From assembly GCA_938036835.1 (NCBI GenBank), contig CALHWB010000019.1:1-64000 (forward strand): DNA of 64,000 nucleotides. The letters run 5' to 3'. This DNA comes from an uncultured Propionibacterium sp. Lineage in GTDB: Bacteria; Actinomycetota; Actinomycetes; Propionibacteriales; Propionibacteriaceae. The notes beneath the pieces are model-generated. The model ran no database searches. It was not told the origin of the DNA and saw nothing but the letters and a program-made list of their open reading frames with translations. The translations under genes and the position numbers were made by a program. Positions 43,749 through 52,641 of this stretch are shown here, in pieces. Numbering within the stretch: position 1 is the stretch's first letter; the number at the start of each line of letters is the position of its first letter.

Positions 43749-44740
43749 TCCACCGCCGGCCCGAACCAGTCGGTGGCCTTGTGGGCATAGCGATTGGCCA
43801 GCGCTCCGCAAACCATCAACTGGGCTTGATGAAAGATCATCAGGGGCAGCACGATGATGCCTATCTGGTCGGCGGGAAACAGCACCGCCGCCATCGGGAC
43901 TCCGGTGGCCAGCGACTTCTTGGTGCCACAGAACTGGATGGCGATCTGGTCGCGCCGGTTGAATCCCAACCAGCCGGCCACCTGCCAGGTTAGGCTCAGG
44001 AAGCCGGCCAGGATCAGGCAGGTCAGCAACAGGATGGTCGCTATGTCATACCAGCCGGTGGATTGCCAGACGCCGGAACGCATGCCTTGACTGAAAGCCT
44101 TGTAGACGACGAGCAGGATGGTGGCCTGATCGAATAGCTTCAGTTTGGGATGACGGGCCACGAAATCGGCCGTCCAGTGCCGCGACAGTTGACCCAGTAC
44201 GAAGGGCAGCAGGATCTGGGCGGAGATATCCCAGAAGGCGGAAGCGTCTAGCCGTAGGCCGGTGGTGCTCATCACCACGATCGCCAGGGCCGGGGTAAGG
44301 AAAACCCCGAGCAGATTCGAGACCGAAGCGCTCACGATGGCTCCCGCCACATTGCCGCGGGCGATGGAGGTGAAATTGATGGAACTTTGCACCGTGGATG
44401 GCAGTAGGCATAGGTAAGCGATGCCACGATAGCTGTCTGGGCTCAACAGGCCCGGCGTGAGCGGACGCAACGCGATGGCCACCAGCGGAAACGCCAGGTA
44501 GGTGAACGACAGGATCGACGCGTGCAATCGCCAGTGTTTCAGGCCGGCGATGGTCTCGGCTGGTTTCAGCCGTACACCATAAACGAAGAACAGGACGGCG
44601 ATGGTGCTGCGCGAGGCCCAGTCGACGACCGCCACTGCGGCGCCTCGGGCGGGCAGCATAATGGCCAGCGCGGCCGCCGAGACGATGCCGATCAAGAACC
44701 AGTCGGCTCGTCGTGGACCATGCCCTGTTCCTGCGCTCAC
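43730..44740 (-). CDS. Bile acid:sodium symporter-family transporter (YfeH-like)
   Basis: 336 residues, about nine to ten membrane helices. Family motifs: FFVYGVRLKPAETIAGLKHWRLH, LLPSTVQSSINFTSIARGN (the crossing motif with Ser-Ser-Asn) and FCGTKKSLATGVPMAAVLFP. BASS/YfeH relatives are sodium-coupled carriers of organic anions, and substrate is unknown. GTG at 44740 is preferred since TATGGT (44753-44748) lies 7 nt upstream; an in-frame ATG at 44752 falls within that box and is less likely. Confidence 0.85.
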   Translation of the reverse strand: MSAGTGHGPRRADWFLIGIVSAAALAIMLPARGAAVAVVDWASRSTIAVLFFVYGVRLKPAETIAGLKHWRLHASILSFTYLAFPLVAIALRPLTPGLLSPDSYRGIAYLCLLPSTVQSSINFTSIARGNVAGAIVSASVSNLLGVFLTPALAIVVMSTTGLRLDASAFWDISAQILLPFVLGQLSRHWTADFVARHPKLKLFDQATILLVVYKAFSQGMRSGVWQSTGWYDIATILLLTCLILAGFLSLTWQVAGWLGFNRRDQIAIQFCGTKKSLATGVPMAAVLFPADQIGIIVLPLMIFHQAQLMVCGALANRYAHKATDWFGPAVDQPAEG

Positions 44741-44826
44741 CTGCTCAACCATACGGGCCGGGGTCAGCGGCACCGAACGCGCGCCCGGCCCGCCGGTCGA
44801 TGGCTGAAGGTCTAGGATCGCGGTTC

Positions 44827-45681
44827 ATGGCGCAGACGATCAGGGTCACTTCCCCGGCAGACGAGCGGCTGGCCGATTATGTGGCATTGCGGGACGCTTC
44901 ACTGCGCCGCCGGGTAGAAACCGAGGCGGGCCTGTTCATCGCCGAGGGCGCCAAGGTCATTCGTCGTGCGCTGGCCGCCGGGTATGCGCCACGCAGTTTC
45001 CTATTGGCCGAGCGCTGGCTGGCTGGCCTGGCCGATCTGTTGGCCGGTGTCGACGTGCCGGTCTATGTGGTGAGCCTGGAACTGGCCGAACAGGTGACCG
45101 GCTTCCATGTGCACCGAGGTGCACTGGCGGCCATGCACCGGCGCCCGGGGAGCTGGTTGACCGAGCTATGCACCGCGCAGCGGCTGGTGGTTTGCGAGGA
45201 CATCGTGGACCACGCCAACGTGGGAGCCATCATCCGCAGCGCAGCCGGGCTGGGCTGGGATGGGGTGCTGTTGGCGCCGCGGGCCGCCGATCCATTTTAC
45301 AGACGAGCGATCAAGACCTCCATGGGGGCGGTCTTCGCGCTGCCCTGGGCGCGGATGACCGACTGGTTGGCCGATCTTGAGCTACTACGGGCCAGCGGTT
45401 TCCGACTGGTCGCGATGGCGTTGCAACCCGATGCGATACCCCTGGGGCAGTTCGCGGCCGCTCAGGCGGCCGATCCCGGCCGCCTGGCCCTGCTGGTGGG
45501 TACCGAGGGCGACGGGTTGAGCCCTCAGTGGCTTGAGCGTGCGGACGCGATCGTCCGGATACCGATGTATCGCGGGGTCGATTCGCTGAATGTGGCCGCA
45601 GCGACCGCGGTCGCCTGCCATGCGCTAGGCCCGGCTGGGTGCCAGCGAGCCGCTGGTCAGATCACCTCGACCTGGGGGTAG
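44827..45681 (+). CDS. TrmH/SpoU-family RNA methyltransferase
   Basis: 284 residues. An N-terminal substrate-binding domain (RRVETEAGLFIAEGAKVIRRAL) is followed by a SPOUT methylase domain with the three TrmH motifs: motif 1 DHANVGAIIRSAAGLG, motif 2 LLVGTEGDGL, motif 3 IPMYRGVDSLNVAAATAV. Methylates a ribose 2'-OH in rRNA or tRNA using SAM; exact site not deducible. ATG with TAGGAT (44813-44818) 8 nt upstream. The last 25 nt overlap the convergent malic enzyme gene. Confidence 0.93.
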   Translation: MAQTIRVTSPADERLADYVALRDASLRRRVETEAGLFIAEGAKVIRRALAAGYAPRSFLLAERWLAGLADLLAGVDVPVYVVSLELAEQVTGFHVHRGALAAMHRRPGSWLTELCTAQRLVVCEDIVDHANVGAIIRSAAGLGWDGVLLAPRAADPFYRRAIKTSMGAVFALPWARMTDWLADLELLRASGFRLVAMALQPDAIPLGQFAAAQAADPGRLALLVGTEGDGLSPQWLERADAIVRIPMYRGVDSLNVAAATAVACHALGPAGCQRAAGQITSTWG

Positions 45682-47363
45682 GAGGGTTGCCACATGGCCT
45701 CGTAAACCTCCTGGATGGGGTTGACCAGTTCCCGGCCGGCCAAGCCTTCGGCGATCGCCGTCTGGGCCACGGCCACGGCTACCCGGGCCGAAATCGCCCG
45801 CAGCTGGGTCATCGCCGGCAGCAGGGAGGCGCCCAGCCGCCGGTCGGCGGCGGTGGCCGCAACCGCGCTGGCGGCCGCGGCGATCATGGTGTCGGTCACC
45901 CGCTTGGCCCGGCAGGTGATCACGCCCAGGCCGATGCCCGGGAAGATCAGGGCGTTATTTGCCTGGGCAATGTCGAAGCGAGTGCCATTGTGTGTCACCG
46001 GGGAGAAGGGCGATCCGGTGGCGATGAGTGCCTGCCCGTCGGTCCAGGTTAAAAGCTCCGCGGGGGTAGCCTCGGCCTTAGCGGTCGGGTTCGACAGCGG
46101 CATGATGATCGGCTTGTCGCAATAGCTGGTCATCTCGCGGATGATGGGCTCGGTGAAACTACCCGCCTGGGCCGATGCGCCGATCAGAATGGTTGGTCGC
46201 ACATTGCGCACCACATCGGCCAATCCATACTCGCCGGGATTGTCCAGCAGCCAACCCTCCTGTTCTGTTGCGGGACGGGCGAAGGGTGCCTGGAAGTCCC
46301 GGACCCGGCCGCCCTCAATCAACAGGCCGTGGCTGGACAGTCCCCAGAAACGTTGCATGGCCTCTTCGCGGGTCATGCCCTGGGAGACCATGACGTCGGC
46401 CAGCAGGTGGGCGATGCCGACTCCGGCCGTGCCGGCACCATGAATGACGATGCGGTGCTCGGCTAGCCTGGTGTGGGTGGCGTTCACCGCCGACAGCACG
46501 GCGGCCACCACTACCGCGGCGGTGCCCTGGATATCGTCGTTGAACGAACAGATCTCTTCGCGGTAGCGCTGCAACAAGCGATGGGCATTGTCGGCGGCGA
46601 AGTCCTCCCAGTGCAATAGGGCATTGGGGAAGCAGGATTTCACCTCGGTCACGAAGCGGTCCACGAACTGGTCATATTGCGGACCACGCACCCGGGAATG
46701 CCGTACTCCTAGGTAGGCGGGTTCGTTGAGCAGATCAAGGTTGTCGGTGCCGGTATCCAGGACCACCGGGAGCGCTCGATGCGGGTGTATGCCGGCGGCG
46801 GCTACATAGACGCTGAGCTTGCCCACGGTGATGGCGACGCCGCCCACCCCCTGGTCGCCGATGCCCAGGATGCCTTCAGAGTCGGTGACCACGATCAGGT
46901 CGATGTCGTCTGGGCCCTGACCGTCGGCCAGCAGGGCATCCCGGATGCCGTCGGGGTTGTCGATATCCAGATATACCCCACGCGGCTTGTGGAACCAGTG
47001 AGAGTATTCCTGGATGGCTTTGCCGATGGTCGGGGTGTAGACGATGGGCAGCATCTCCTCGATGTTCTCGGTGAGCAGCCGGTAGAACAAGGTCTCATTG
47101 CGGTCCTGCATCGTGTTCAGGAAGATGTATTTGGCGATATCGGACGGTTCATCGGCGAACTGCCGGTGAACTCGGCGCAGTTGGGCATCCATGCTGGTGA
47201 CCGCGCTGGGCAGCAGCCCGGTCAGACCCAGGGCGGCGCGTTGTCCGGCGGTGAAAGCGGTGCCAAAGTTGATCATCGGGTTGCTGAGCACATCCCGGCC
47301 ACGCACCCCGATGCGTACTACGTCTCGTCCGTTGTGACGCGTCAGTTCAAAGTCTCTCGACAC
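45657..47363 (-). CDS. NAD-type malic enzyme (oxaloacetate-decarboxylating)
   Basis: 568 residues, normal for the long bacterial/eukaryotic malic enzyme class (MaeA/SfcA-like). Converts malate to pyruvate and CO2. YTPTIGKAIQEYSHWF is the N-terminal signature (YTP..G), the metal region is FNDDIQGTA, and the Rossmann loop is GAGTAGVGIAHL. The NAD-preferring acidic residue could not be assigned confidently. GTG start with TAGGCT (47375-47370) 6 nt upstream, so probably leaderless. In a propionic-acid-type metabolism it would link dicarboxylates and pyruvate (inference). Confidence 0.93.
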   Translation of the reverse strand: MSRDFELTRHNGRDVVRIGVRGRDVLSNPMINFGTAFTAGQRAALGLTGLLPSAVTSMDAQLRRVHRQFADEPSDIAKYIFLNTMQDRNETLFYRLLTENIEEMLPIVYTPTIGKAIQEYSHWFHKPRGVYLDIDNPDGIRDALLADGQGPDDIDLIVVTDSEGILGIGDQGVGGVAITVGKLSVYVAAAGIHPHRALPVVLDTGTDNLDLLNEPAYLGVRHSRVRGPQYDQFVDRFVTEVKSCFPNALLHWEDFAADNAHRLLQRYREEICSFNDDIQGTAAVVVAAVLSAVNATHTRLAEHRIVIHGAGTAGVGIAHLLADVMVSQGMTREEAMQRFWGLSSHGLLIEGGRVRDFQAPFARPATEQEGWLLDNPGEYGLADVVRNVRPTILIGASAQAGSFTEPIIREMTSYCDKPIIMPLSNPTAKAEATPAELLTWTDGQALIATGSPFSPVTHNGTRFDIAQANNALIFPGIGLGVITCRAKRVTDTMIAAAASAVAATAADRRLGASLLPAMTQLRAISARVAVAVAQTAIAEGLAGRELVNPIQEVYEAMWQPSYPQVEVI

Positions 47364-47642
47364 GACGCGAGCCTAGCGGTGCGCCGGCGACCGAGGAGAA
47401 CCCGATCACCGGGTGGGATGATCGGCAATCCCGGCCGGCCGGTAACCGGCGGGGGAGGCCGGTCGGTTTGCCCGGCATGGGCGGCCTTCCGCGGAATCGG
47501 CCGGGCCCAGCTGGTTCGTGCCCGGCCGAGGGGATCGAGCAGGTTTCCGCAAACCGCTATCGGGACTCGGCCGGCCGAGTCGTCGCCCGGAATGGCCCGG
47601 CGGTTGGCTCGGACGGGGCCTGCCGGCGTCCGCACCCACCCG

Positions 47643-48248
47643 CTATGAGCGATTGTCGGTTTGGCCGGGGGAGCGGCGGGGGGTGATCGGCCAGTCGTCC
47701 GGATACAGCGGGGCCAGTTCCGCCTTCTGCCGATCGAGCAGACGCCGCGCCCTGTTGGACAGGCGATCCCCGAAGACCATGCCCTTCAGATGGTCGGTCT
47801 CGTGCTGGACGCAGCGAGCCAGCAGGCCGGTCGCCTCGATGCGCACGGGTGCACCATTCTCGTCCACTCCGGTGCAGATGGCGAAGTCGGGCCGGGCCAG
47901 TGGCTGGTAGGCTCCCGGCCAGCTCAGGCAGCCCTCCTCGGTGGCATCCAGCCGGCGCTCCCGGCCCTCGGGCAGGATGATCTCGGGGTTGCAGACCACG
48001 CCCTGGCGAAGTCTGTCGTTCTCGTCGGGGCAGAGGAAGATGAAGACCGCAAGGCTGACATCGATTTGGGGGGCGGCCAAGCCCACGCCCTCCGCCACCG
48101 CCATCGTGGCGAACATATCCGCCACCAGATCGTGCAACTCAGGACCGAACTCGGTGACCGGTTGCGTCTGGCGCCGCATCACAGGTTCGTCCCACCGCGT
48201 TATCCGGCGCACCTTGCCCTTGGCCGCCCATTCTCCTGGCGTCGGCAT
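47643..48248 (-). CDS. def: Peptide deformylase
   Basis: 201 residues. Removes formyl from N-terminal Met of nascent proteins; metal-dependent. Motifs GVGLAAPQ (1), EEGCLSWPG (2) and QHETDHLKG (3, HExxH with Thr in place of the usual Phe/Ile/Leu). The ATG is chosen (MPTPGEWAAK) because AGGAAGG lies 7 nt upstream; an earlier ATG five codons upstream is less well placed. The basic C-terminus (RRLLDRQKAELAPLYPDDW) is common in actinobacterial PDFs. Divergent from xerC. Confidence 0.95.
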   Translation of the reverse strand: MPTPGEWAAKGKVRRITRWDEPVMRRQTQPVTEFGPELHDLVADMFATMAVAEGVGLAAPQIDVSLAVFIFLCPDENDRLRQGVVCNPEIILPEGRERRLDATEEGCLSWPGAYQPLARPDFAICTGVDENGAPVRIEATGLLARCVQHETDHLKGMVFGDRLSNRARRLLDRQKAELAPLYPDDWPITPRRSPGQTDNRS

Positions 48249-48368
48249 CTGACCCTTCCTCATCTCAGTCGCGCATGTTGCCTGCACGCGCCCACAAACC
48301 TAGCCGACATGATCGGTATTGCGCCGATTGGGCGCCGGCATCGGGCAAGCTGGATCCGAGGGGGTGCC

Positions 48369-49304
48369 GTGTCCGAGTGCTCGATCGATGGGCTGCCGGT
48401 GGCGTTCGCCGCGGCGTTGGCGGGTTTCGCCGACTCGCAGCGTCTGGAGCGCAACCGTTCCGAACACACCTTGCGAGCCTATTTGGGCGATGTGACCGGC
48501 CTATTCGAGTTCCTGATGATGCGGGGTATCCACCGGCTCGACCGGGTCACACTGTCCGATCTGCGGCGCTGGCTGGCCGTTCAGCATGCCGCTGGTCTGG
48601 CCCCAGCCACCTTGCAGCGGCGTAGCGGGGCAATCCGGGTCTTCTTCCGCTGGGCGGTTCGGGCGCAACTCGTTGCCGAGGACCCCGCGGCTGGCCTGAA
48701 GTCGCCGAAGGTGCCTCATCGATTGCCCAATACCCTCACCCGAGGCGATGTCGATACCTTGCTGGCCGCCGTGTTGGATGCTGCCGCAACCGACGACAGC
48801 CCCTTGGGGATTCGCAATGCCGCCATTCTTGAGGTGCTGTACAGCTCGGGATTGCGGGTCGGCGAATTGTGCGGTCTCGACCTGCCGGATATCGACCGGG
48901 ACCGGCGACTGGCGCGGGTGCTGGGCAAGGGCAACAAGCAGCGAAGCGTGCCGCTCGGGCTGCCGGCGCTGCGTGCGCTGGATGCCTGGTTGCTGCGCCG
49001 TGGCGAGTTGGCCGGGGATTCCTCTGGCGTGGCGGTGTTTCTGGGAGAACGCGGCGGCCGGCTGGACCAGCGGGTGGCCCGGCGCGTCGTGCACCAGGCC
49101 ATGCGTGCGGTTCCGGAGGCCCCCGATATCGGCCCGCATGGGTTGCGCCACGCCATGGCCACCCATCTGCTGGAGGGTGGCGCCGACCTGCGCAGTGTTC
49201 AGGAGATGCTTGGCCACGCCTCCCTGGCCACCACCCAGATCTATACGCGGGTGACCAGCGAACGACTCCGCAGGGTCTACCAGCAGGCGCATCCCAGGGC
49301 CTGA
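48369..49304 (+). CDS. xerC: Tyrosine recombinase XerC
   Basis: 311 residues. Site-specific recombinase that resolves chromosome dimers with XerD. N-terminal SAM-like/core-binding domain (FADSQRLERNRSEHTLRAYLGDVTGLFEFL), then the catalytic domain with Arg163 (SGLRVGEL), Lys in VLGKGNKQR, His257 and Arg260 in HGLRHAMATHLL, His283 in LGHASLATT and Tyr292 in QIYTRV. The sequence agrees with XerC, not a phage integrase. GTG start with GAGGGGG upstream. It precedes the M23/rpsB block as in many actinobacteria. Confidence 0.94.
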   Translation: MSECSIDGLPVAFAAALAGFADSQRLERNRSEHTLRAYLGDVTGLFEFLMMRGIHRLDRVTLSDLRRWLAVQHAAGLAPATLQRRSGAIRVFFRWAVRAQLVAEDPAAGLKSPKVPHRLPNTLTRGDVDTLLAAVLDAAATDDSPLGIRNAAILEVLYSSGLRVGELCGLDLPDIDRDRRLARVLGKGNKQRSVPLGLPALRALDAWLLRRGELAGDSSGVAVFLGERGGRLDQRVARRVVHQAMRAVPEAPDIGPHGLRHAMATHLLEGGADLRSVQEMLGHASLATTQIYTRVTSERLRRVYQQAHPRA

Positions 49305-49398
49305 CCGGCGTGCCGGGTATCGGGTCGGGCCGCCTACCCGCTCGGCGCTTGGTCGGCTGGCCACCCGCCGCGGTGGCAGATCGGCGTGTCACCGGTTT

Positions 49399-50409
49399 TC
49401 ACCGCGCGCCTAGCGGGTCGACCGTGCGGTCGTCCTGAGTCACCGAATAGTGCAGGTGACAGCCGGTCGAGTAGCCCGTGGTGCCGACCGCTCCGACGGC
49501 TGCCCCGGCCGTCAGCTGTTGACCGACCGAGACGTCGATTGCGGATAGGTGTGAGTATGAGCTGCCTCGGCCGCCGGCATGCACCACCTCGACCCGTAGA
49601 CCAAAGCCGCCCGCGGTGCCGACGAAACTGACCGTGCCGGGCCACAGCACCTGGACTGGGGTACCGCAGGGTGCGCCGATGTCCACCCCGTCGTGGAACT
49701 CCGTCAGACCACTGATCGGATTGATCCGGCCACCGAAACCCGCGGTGATCGGGCCGGCCACCGGCAGGTCACCTGGAATGGGCAATTCTGCCGTCGGGTC
49801 GGCCCGCGAACCCGGCGGCAGCTGGCGGGGGGTGGCATCCCGGGGCAACAGCCGCACCTCGCCATCGGACCCGCTGCTCAGCCACCGCATCGGGTCGAGA
49901 TAGCGTTCTCCTTCGCGAACGCCCCAGTGCAGGCAGGTTTCCGGGCCACAGTGCCCGGCTTCCAGACTGCCGATCGGGGTGCCGGCCTGCACCTGTGTGC
50001 CGACGGGCACGATGGCGGTGACGGGCTGATAGGTGGTGCGTACCCCGTCCGGGTGCTGGATGCTGAGCATCGGCACCCCGTCGATCGCTCCCACCCAACC
50101 GATTTGCCCTGCTGCCGCGGCCCGGACGAGCTCACCTGGCGTCCCGGCCAGATCGACCCCGCGATGGCCGGGTTGCCAATCGAACTCACCCACCTCGAAG
50201 GTGCGTAGTACTCGCCCGGGCAATGGCGCCCGGCGATCGGCATCCTCGGCCCAGGAGATCGCGTGCGGAGCGCCGAGCAACAGCCCGGCAGCCACCAGGA
50301 TGCCAAGCAGTTGGATCGAACGCGATATCGACGGCGATGGGAGCATATCGGGATCGTTCGCGGCGCGGCCGCGATCTGCCAGGTGAAGCCCCGACTGTGG
50401 ATAAGTCAT
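49399..50409 (-). CDS. Exported protein with two M23 (LytM) peptidase domains
   Basis: 336 residues from the ATG at 50409; an ATG at 50346 (MLPSPSISRSIQLL) gives a neater signal peptide (hydrophobic IQLLGILVAAGLLLGAPHAISWA) and is an alternative. First M23 domain (about 70-170): HxxxD is present in GHRGVDLAG, but the HxH motif reads CLHWG, missing the first His. Second M23 domain (about 215-330) is complete: HDGVDIGAP and CHLHYSV, zinc ligands and catalytic His in place. Probably cleaves or remodels peptidoglycan, with the first domain possibly regulatory. Divergent from rpsB. Confidence 0.88.
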   Translation of the reverse strand: MTYPQSGLHLADRGRAANDPDMLPSPSISRSIQLLGILVAAGLLLGAPHAISWAEDADRRAPLPGRVLRTFEVGEFDWQPGHRGVDLAGTPGELVRAAAAGQIGWVGAIDGVPMLSIQHPDGVRTTYQPVTAIVPVGTQVQAGTPIGSLEAGHCGPETCLHWGVREGERYLDPMRWLSSGSDGEVRLLPRDATPRQLPPGSRADPTAELPIPGDLPVAGPITAGFGGRINPISGLTEFHDGVDIGAPCGTPVQVLWPGTVSFVGTAGGFGLRVEVVHAGGRGSSYSHLSAIDVSVGQQLTAGAAVGAVGTTGYSTGCHLHYSVTQDDRTVDPLGAR

Positions 50410-50798
50410 GGGGCTTTCGCCCTGCCGGCCGGCAGGATCGCTGGGCGGCAGGACTGCCCGGCCTAATGACTGGGCTGGCCCAGCCGTGGCTGTGGATCTC
50501 CATCCGGTCACCGGCCGGGCTCGGAACCGGCTCAGCTTGGCGCCGGGTGGCGCAGCAGATTACCATGGGGGTGCGGTCTGCGAATGCGGGCCGACATCGC
50601 ATGCATCTTCCCGGTTGCCCGTGTCCGGAACTCATCCCACGGTCCTGCGCCGTCGGCTGTAGGCGGGGTGAGTTGGTGCATCAGGCGGCACCGAGACCCG
50701 GTGCCGGTCAAACCAGGCCGGGCGCTTCGGCGCCCACGACATTGACCGCCCCGGGCGGGCCGCAAAGGGCTCTTGGGCGGTCGCGGAAAGGATCGATC
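50410..50798. promoter_or_regulatory. 389-nt rpsB leader/promoter region
   Basis: Contains a candidate rpsB promoter at 50537-50566: TTGGCG (50537-50542) and TACCAT (50561-50566) with an 18-nt spacer. This implies an untranslated leader of about 225 nt. Several GC-rich stems are possible in the leader (for example around 50752-50765), so autoregulation by S2 or growth-rate control is plausible. No known ribosomal leader motif was recognised. Confidence 0.45.
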
Positions 50799-51647
50799 GT
50801 GGCCGTCGTAACCACGCGCCAGCTTTTGGAGAATGGCGTCCACTTCGGGCATCAGACCCGGCGGTGGAACCCGAAGATGAAGCGCTTCATCTTCAATGAG
50901 CGCAACGGCATCTACATCATCGACCTGCGTCAGTCGCTGACCTATATCGACCGGGCCTATGCCTACGTTTCCGAGATCGTCGGTCGTGGTGGGCAGGTGC
51001 TGTTCGTCGGGACGAAGAAGCAGGCCCAGGAAGCCATCGCCGAGCAGGCCACCCGGGTGGGCATGCCCTATGTCAACCAGCGGTGGCTGGGCGGCATGCT
51101 GACCAATTTTCAGACCATCTCGAAGCGGATCGGCCGGCTCAAGGAACTCGAGTCGATGGATCTGGAGAATGTCGTGCCCGGTGGATTGACCAAGAAGGAA
51201 CTGCTGGGATTGCGCCGCGAGAAGGACAAACTGGAAAAATCGTTGGGCGGTATCCGCGATATGGGCCGCACCCCGCAGGCGGTCTGGGTGGTGGACACCA
51301 AGAAGGAGCATCTGGCCATCGACGAGGCCCGTAAGTTGCGTATCCCGGTGATCGCCATTCTTGATACCAACTGCGACCCCGATGAGGTGGACTACCCGAT
51401 TCCGGGCAATGACGACGCCATCCGTTCGGTGGCTATGCTCACCCGGATCATCGCCGATGCGGTCGCCAATGGACTGATGAAGCGTTCTCGCAGCTATGGC
51501 GAGCAGGCCGAGGCCGAGCCGATGCCGGATTGGGAACGTGAATTGCTGGGCGCAGCCGAACCGGCTCCGGCCGAGCATCCGGGGGAGAGCGCCGTGGCGC
51601 CTGCCGAGTCGGTGGCTGCCGCCCCGCAAAGCCCAGCCGACAAGTGA
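50799..51647 (+). CDS. rpsB: Ribosomal protein S2
   Basis: 282 residues. Component of the 30S subunit. VTTRQLLENGVHFGHQTRRWNPKMKRFIFNERNGIYIIDL and NQRWLGGMLTNF are universal S2 motifs. The C-terminal ~45 residues are a low-complexity acidic Ala/Pro/Glu tail typical of actinobacterial S2. GTG start with AAAGGA 7 nt upstream. Heads an operon with tsf 33 nt downstream. Confidence 0.98.
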   Translation: MAVVTTRQLLENGVHFGHQTRRWNPKMKRFIFNERNGIYIIDLRQSLTYIDRAYAYVSEIVGRGGQVLFVGTKKQAQEAIAEQATRVGMPYVNQRWLGGMLTNFQTISKRIGRLKELESMDLENVVPGGLTKKELLGLRREKDKLEKSLGGIRDMGRTPQAVWVVDTKKEHLAIDEARKLRIPVIAILDTNCDPDEVDYPIPGNDDAIRSVAMLTRIIADAVANGLMKRSRSYGEQAEAEPMPDWERELLGAAEPAPAEHPGESAVAPAESVAAAPQSPADK

Positions 51648-51680
51648 TTTGACCGATCCAAACCGCAAGAAGGAAACCAA

Positions 51681-52490
51681 ATGGCTATTTCCGCCACCGA
51701 TGTGAAGAAGCTGCGCGACCAGACCGGCGCCGGCATGATGGACGCGAAGAAGGCCCTGACCGAGGCCGAGGGCGATTTCGAGCGGGCCGCAAAATTGCTG
51801 CGGGCTTCCGGCGCCGCCAAGGCCGCCAAGCGTAGCGACCGGGCCGCCAACAATGGTCTGGTGGCGGCCACCGGGGCTTCGCTGATCCAGCTTGGTTCCG
51901 AGACCGATTTCGTGGCCAAGAACCAGGAGTTCGTCTCCTTGGCCGCGGCGATCGCTGCCGCGGTCGACCAGGGCAAGGCGAGCGATGCCGTGCAGGCACT
52001 GGAACTGCCGCTCGGGTCGGGCACCGTCGCCGGGGCGATCGCTGCCCTGGAGGCGAAGATCGGCGAGAAACTGGAATTGGCCCGGGTCGCCCGGTTCGAT
52101 GGCAATGTGCATACCTACCTGCACCGGCGCAGTCAGGACCTGCCCCCACAGGTCGGGGTCCTGGTCGAGTATGAGGGGGACGACGAGGATTTCGTGCACG
52201 CCGCCGCGCTGCAGATCGCTTCGATGCGTCCGGACTATGTCAGCCGGGCGGATGTGCCCGCCGAGGTGATCGAACGCAAGCGGCGCATCGCCACCGAGAC
52301 CGCCAAGGAGGAGGGCAAACCGGACAGGATCATCCCGAAGATCGTCGAGGGCCGGCTCAACGCCTTCTTCGAGGATGCCTGCCTGCTGGAGCAGCAGTCG
52401 ATCTCGGAGGAGAACAAGACTGTCGGCAAGCTGGCCGAGGAGGCCGGGGTGACCATCGAAGGCTTCGTGCGATTCGCGGTCGGGGACTGA
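51681..52490 (+). CDS. tsf: Elongation factor Ts
   Basis: 269 residues. Nucleotide-exchange factor of EF-Tu. N-terminal UBA-like domain has DVKKLRDQTGAGMMDAKKAL, and the EF-Tu contact TDFVAKNQEF is present. Full length. AAGAAGG 9 nt before the ATG. Followed by pyrH across a 151-nt gap that carries a likely internal promoter (TAGAGT, 52600-52605). Confidence 0.98.
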   Translation: MAISATDVKKLRDQTGAGMMDAKKALTEAEGDFERAAKLLRASGAAKAAKRSDRAANNGLVAATGASLIQLGSETDFVAKNQEFVSLAAAIAAAVDQGKASDAVQALELPLGSGTVAGAIAALEAKIGEKLELARVARFDGNVHTYLHRRSQDLPPQVGVLVEYEGDDEDFVHAAALQIASMRPDYVSRADVPAEVIERKRRIATETAKEEGKPDRIIPKIVEGRLNAFFEDACLLEQQSISEENKTVGKLAEEAGVTIEGFVRFAVGD

Positions 52491-52641
52491 CCCCGCACCC
52501 GCGGTACGGTTTCGCCGCCTGCCGGCGTTCCGGAGCCGGCCGCGCGGCGATCTGGGATTCGGTGTGCAAGCCGGCTGCCCGCCACCGGCGACTGGGCACT
52601 AGAGTTGTCCAGAACCTTGACCCGATCTGGAGGGCCCGCCA

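Noticed and set aside
47661..48368. N-terminal extension of XerC
   Set aside because: The extension lies antisense to def; XerC-type sequence begins at the GTG at 48369, which has its own ribosome-binding site.
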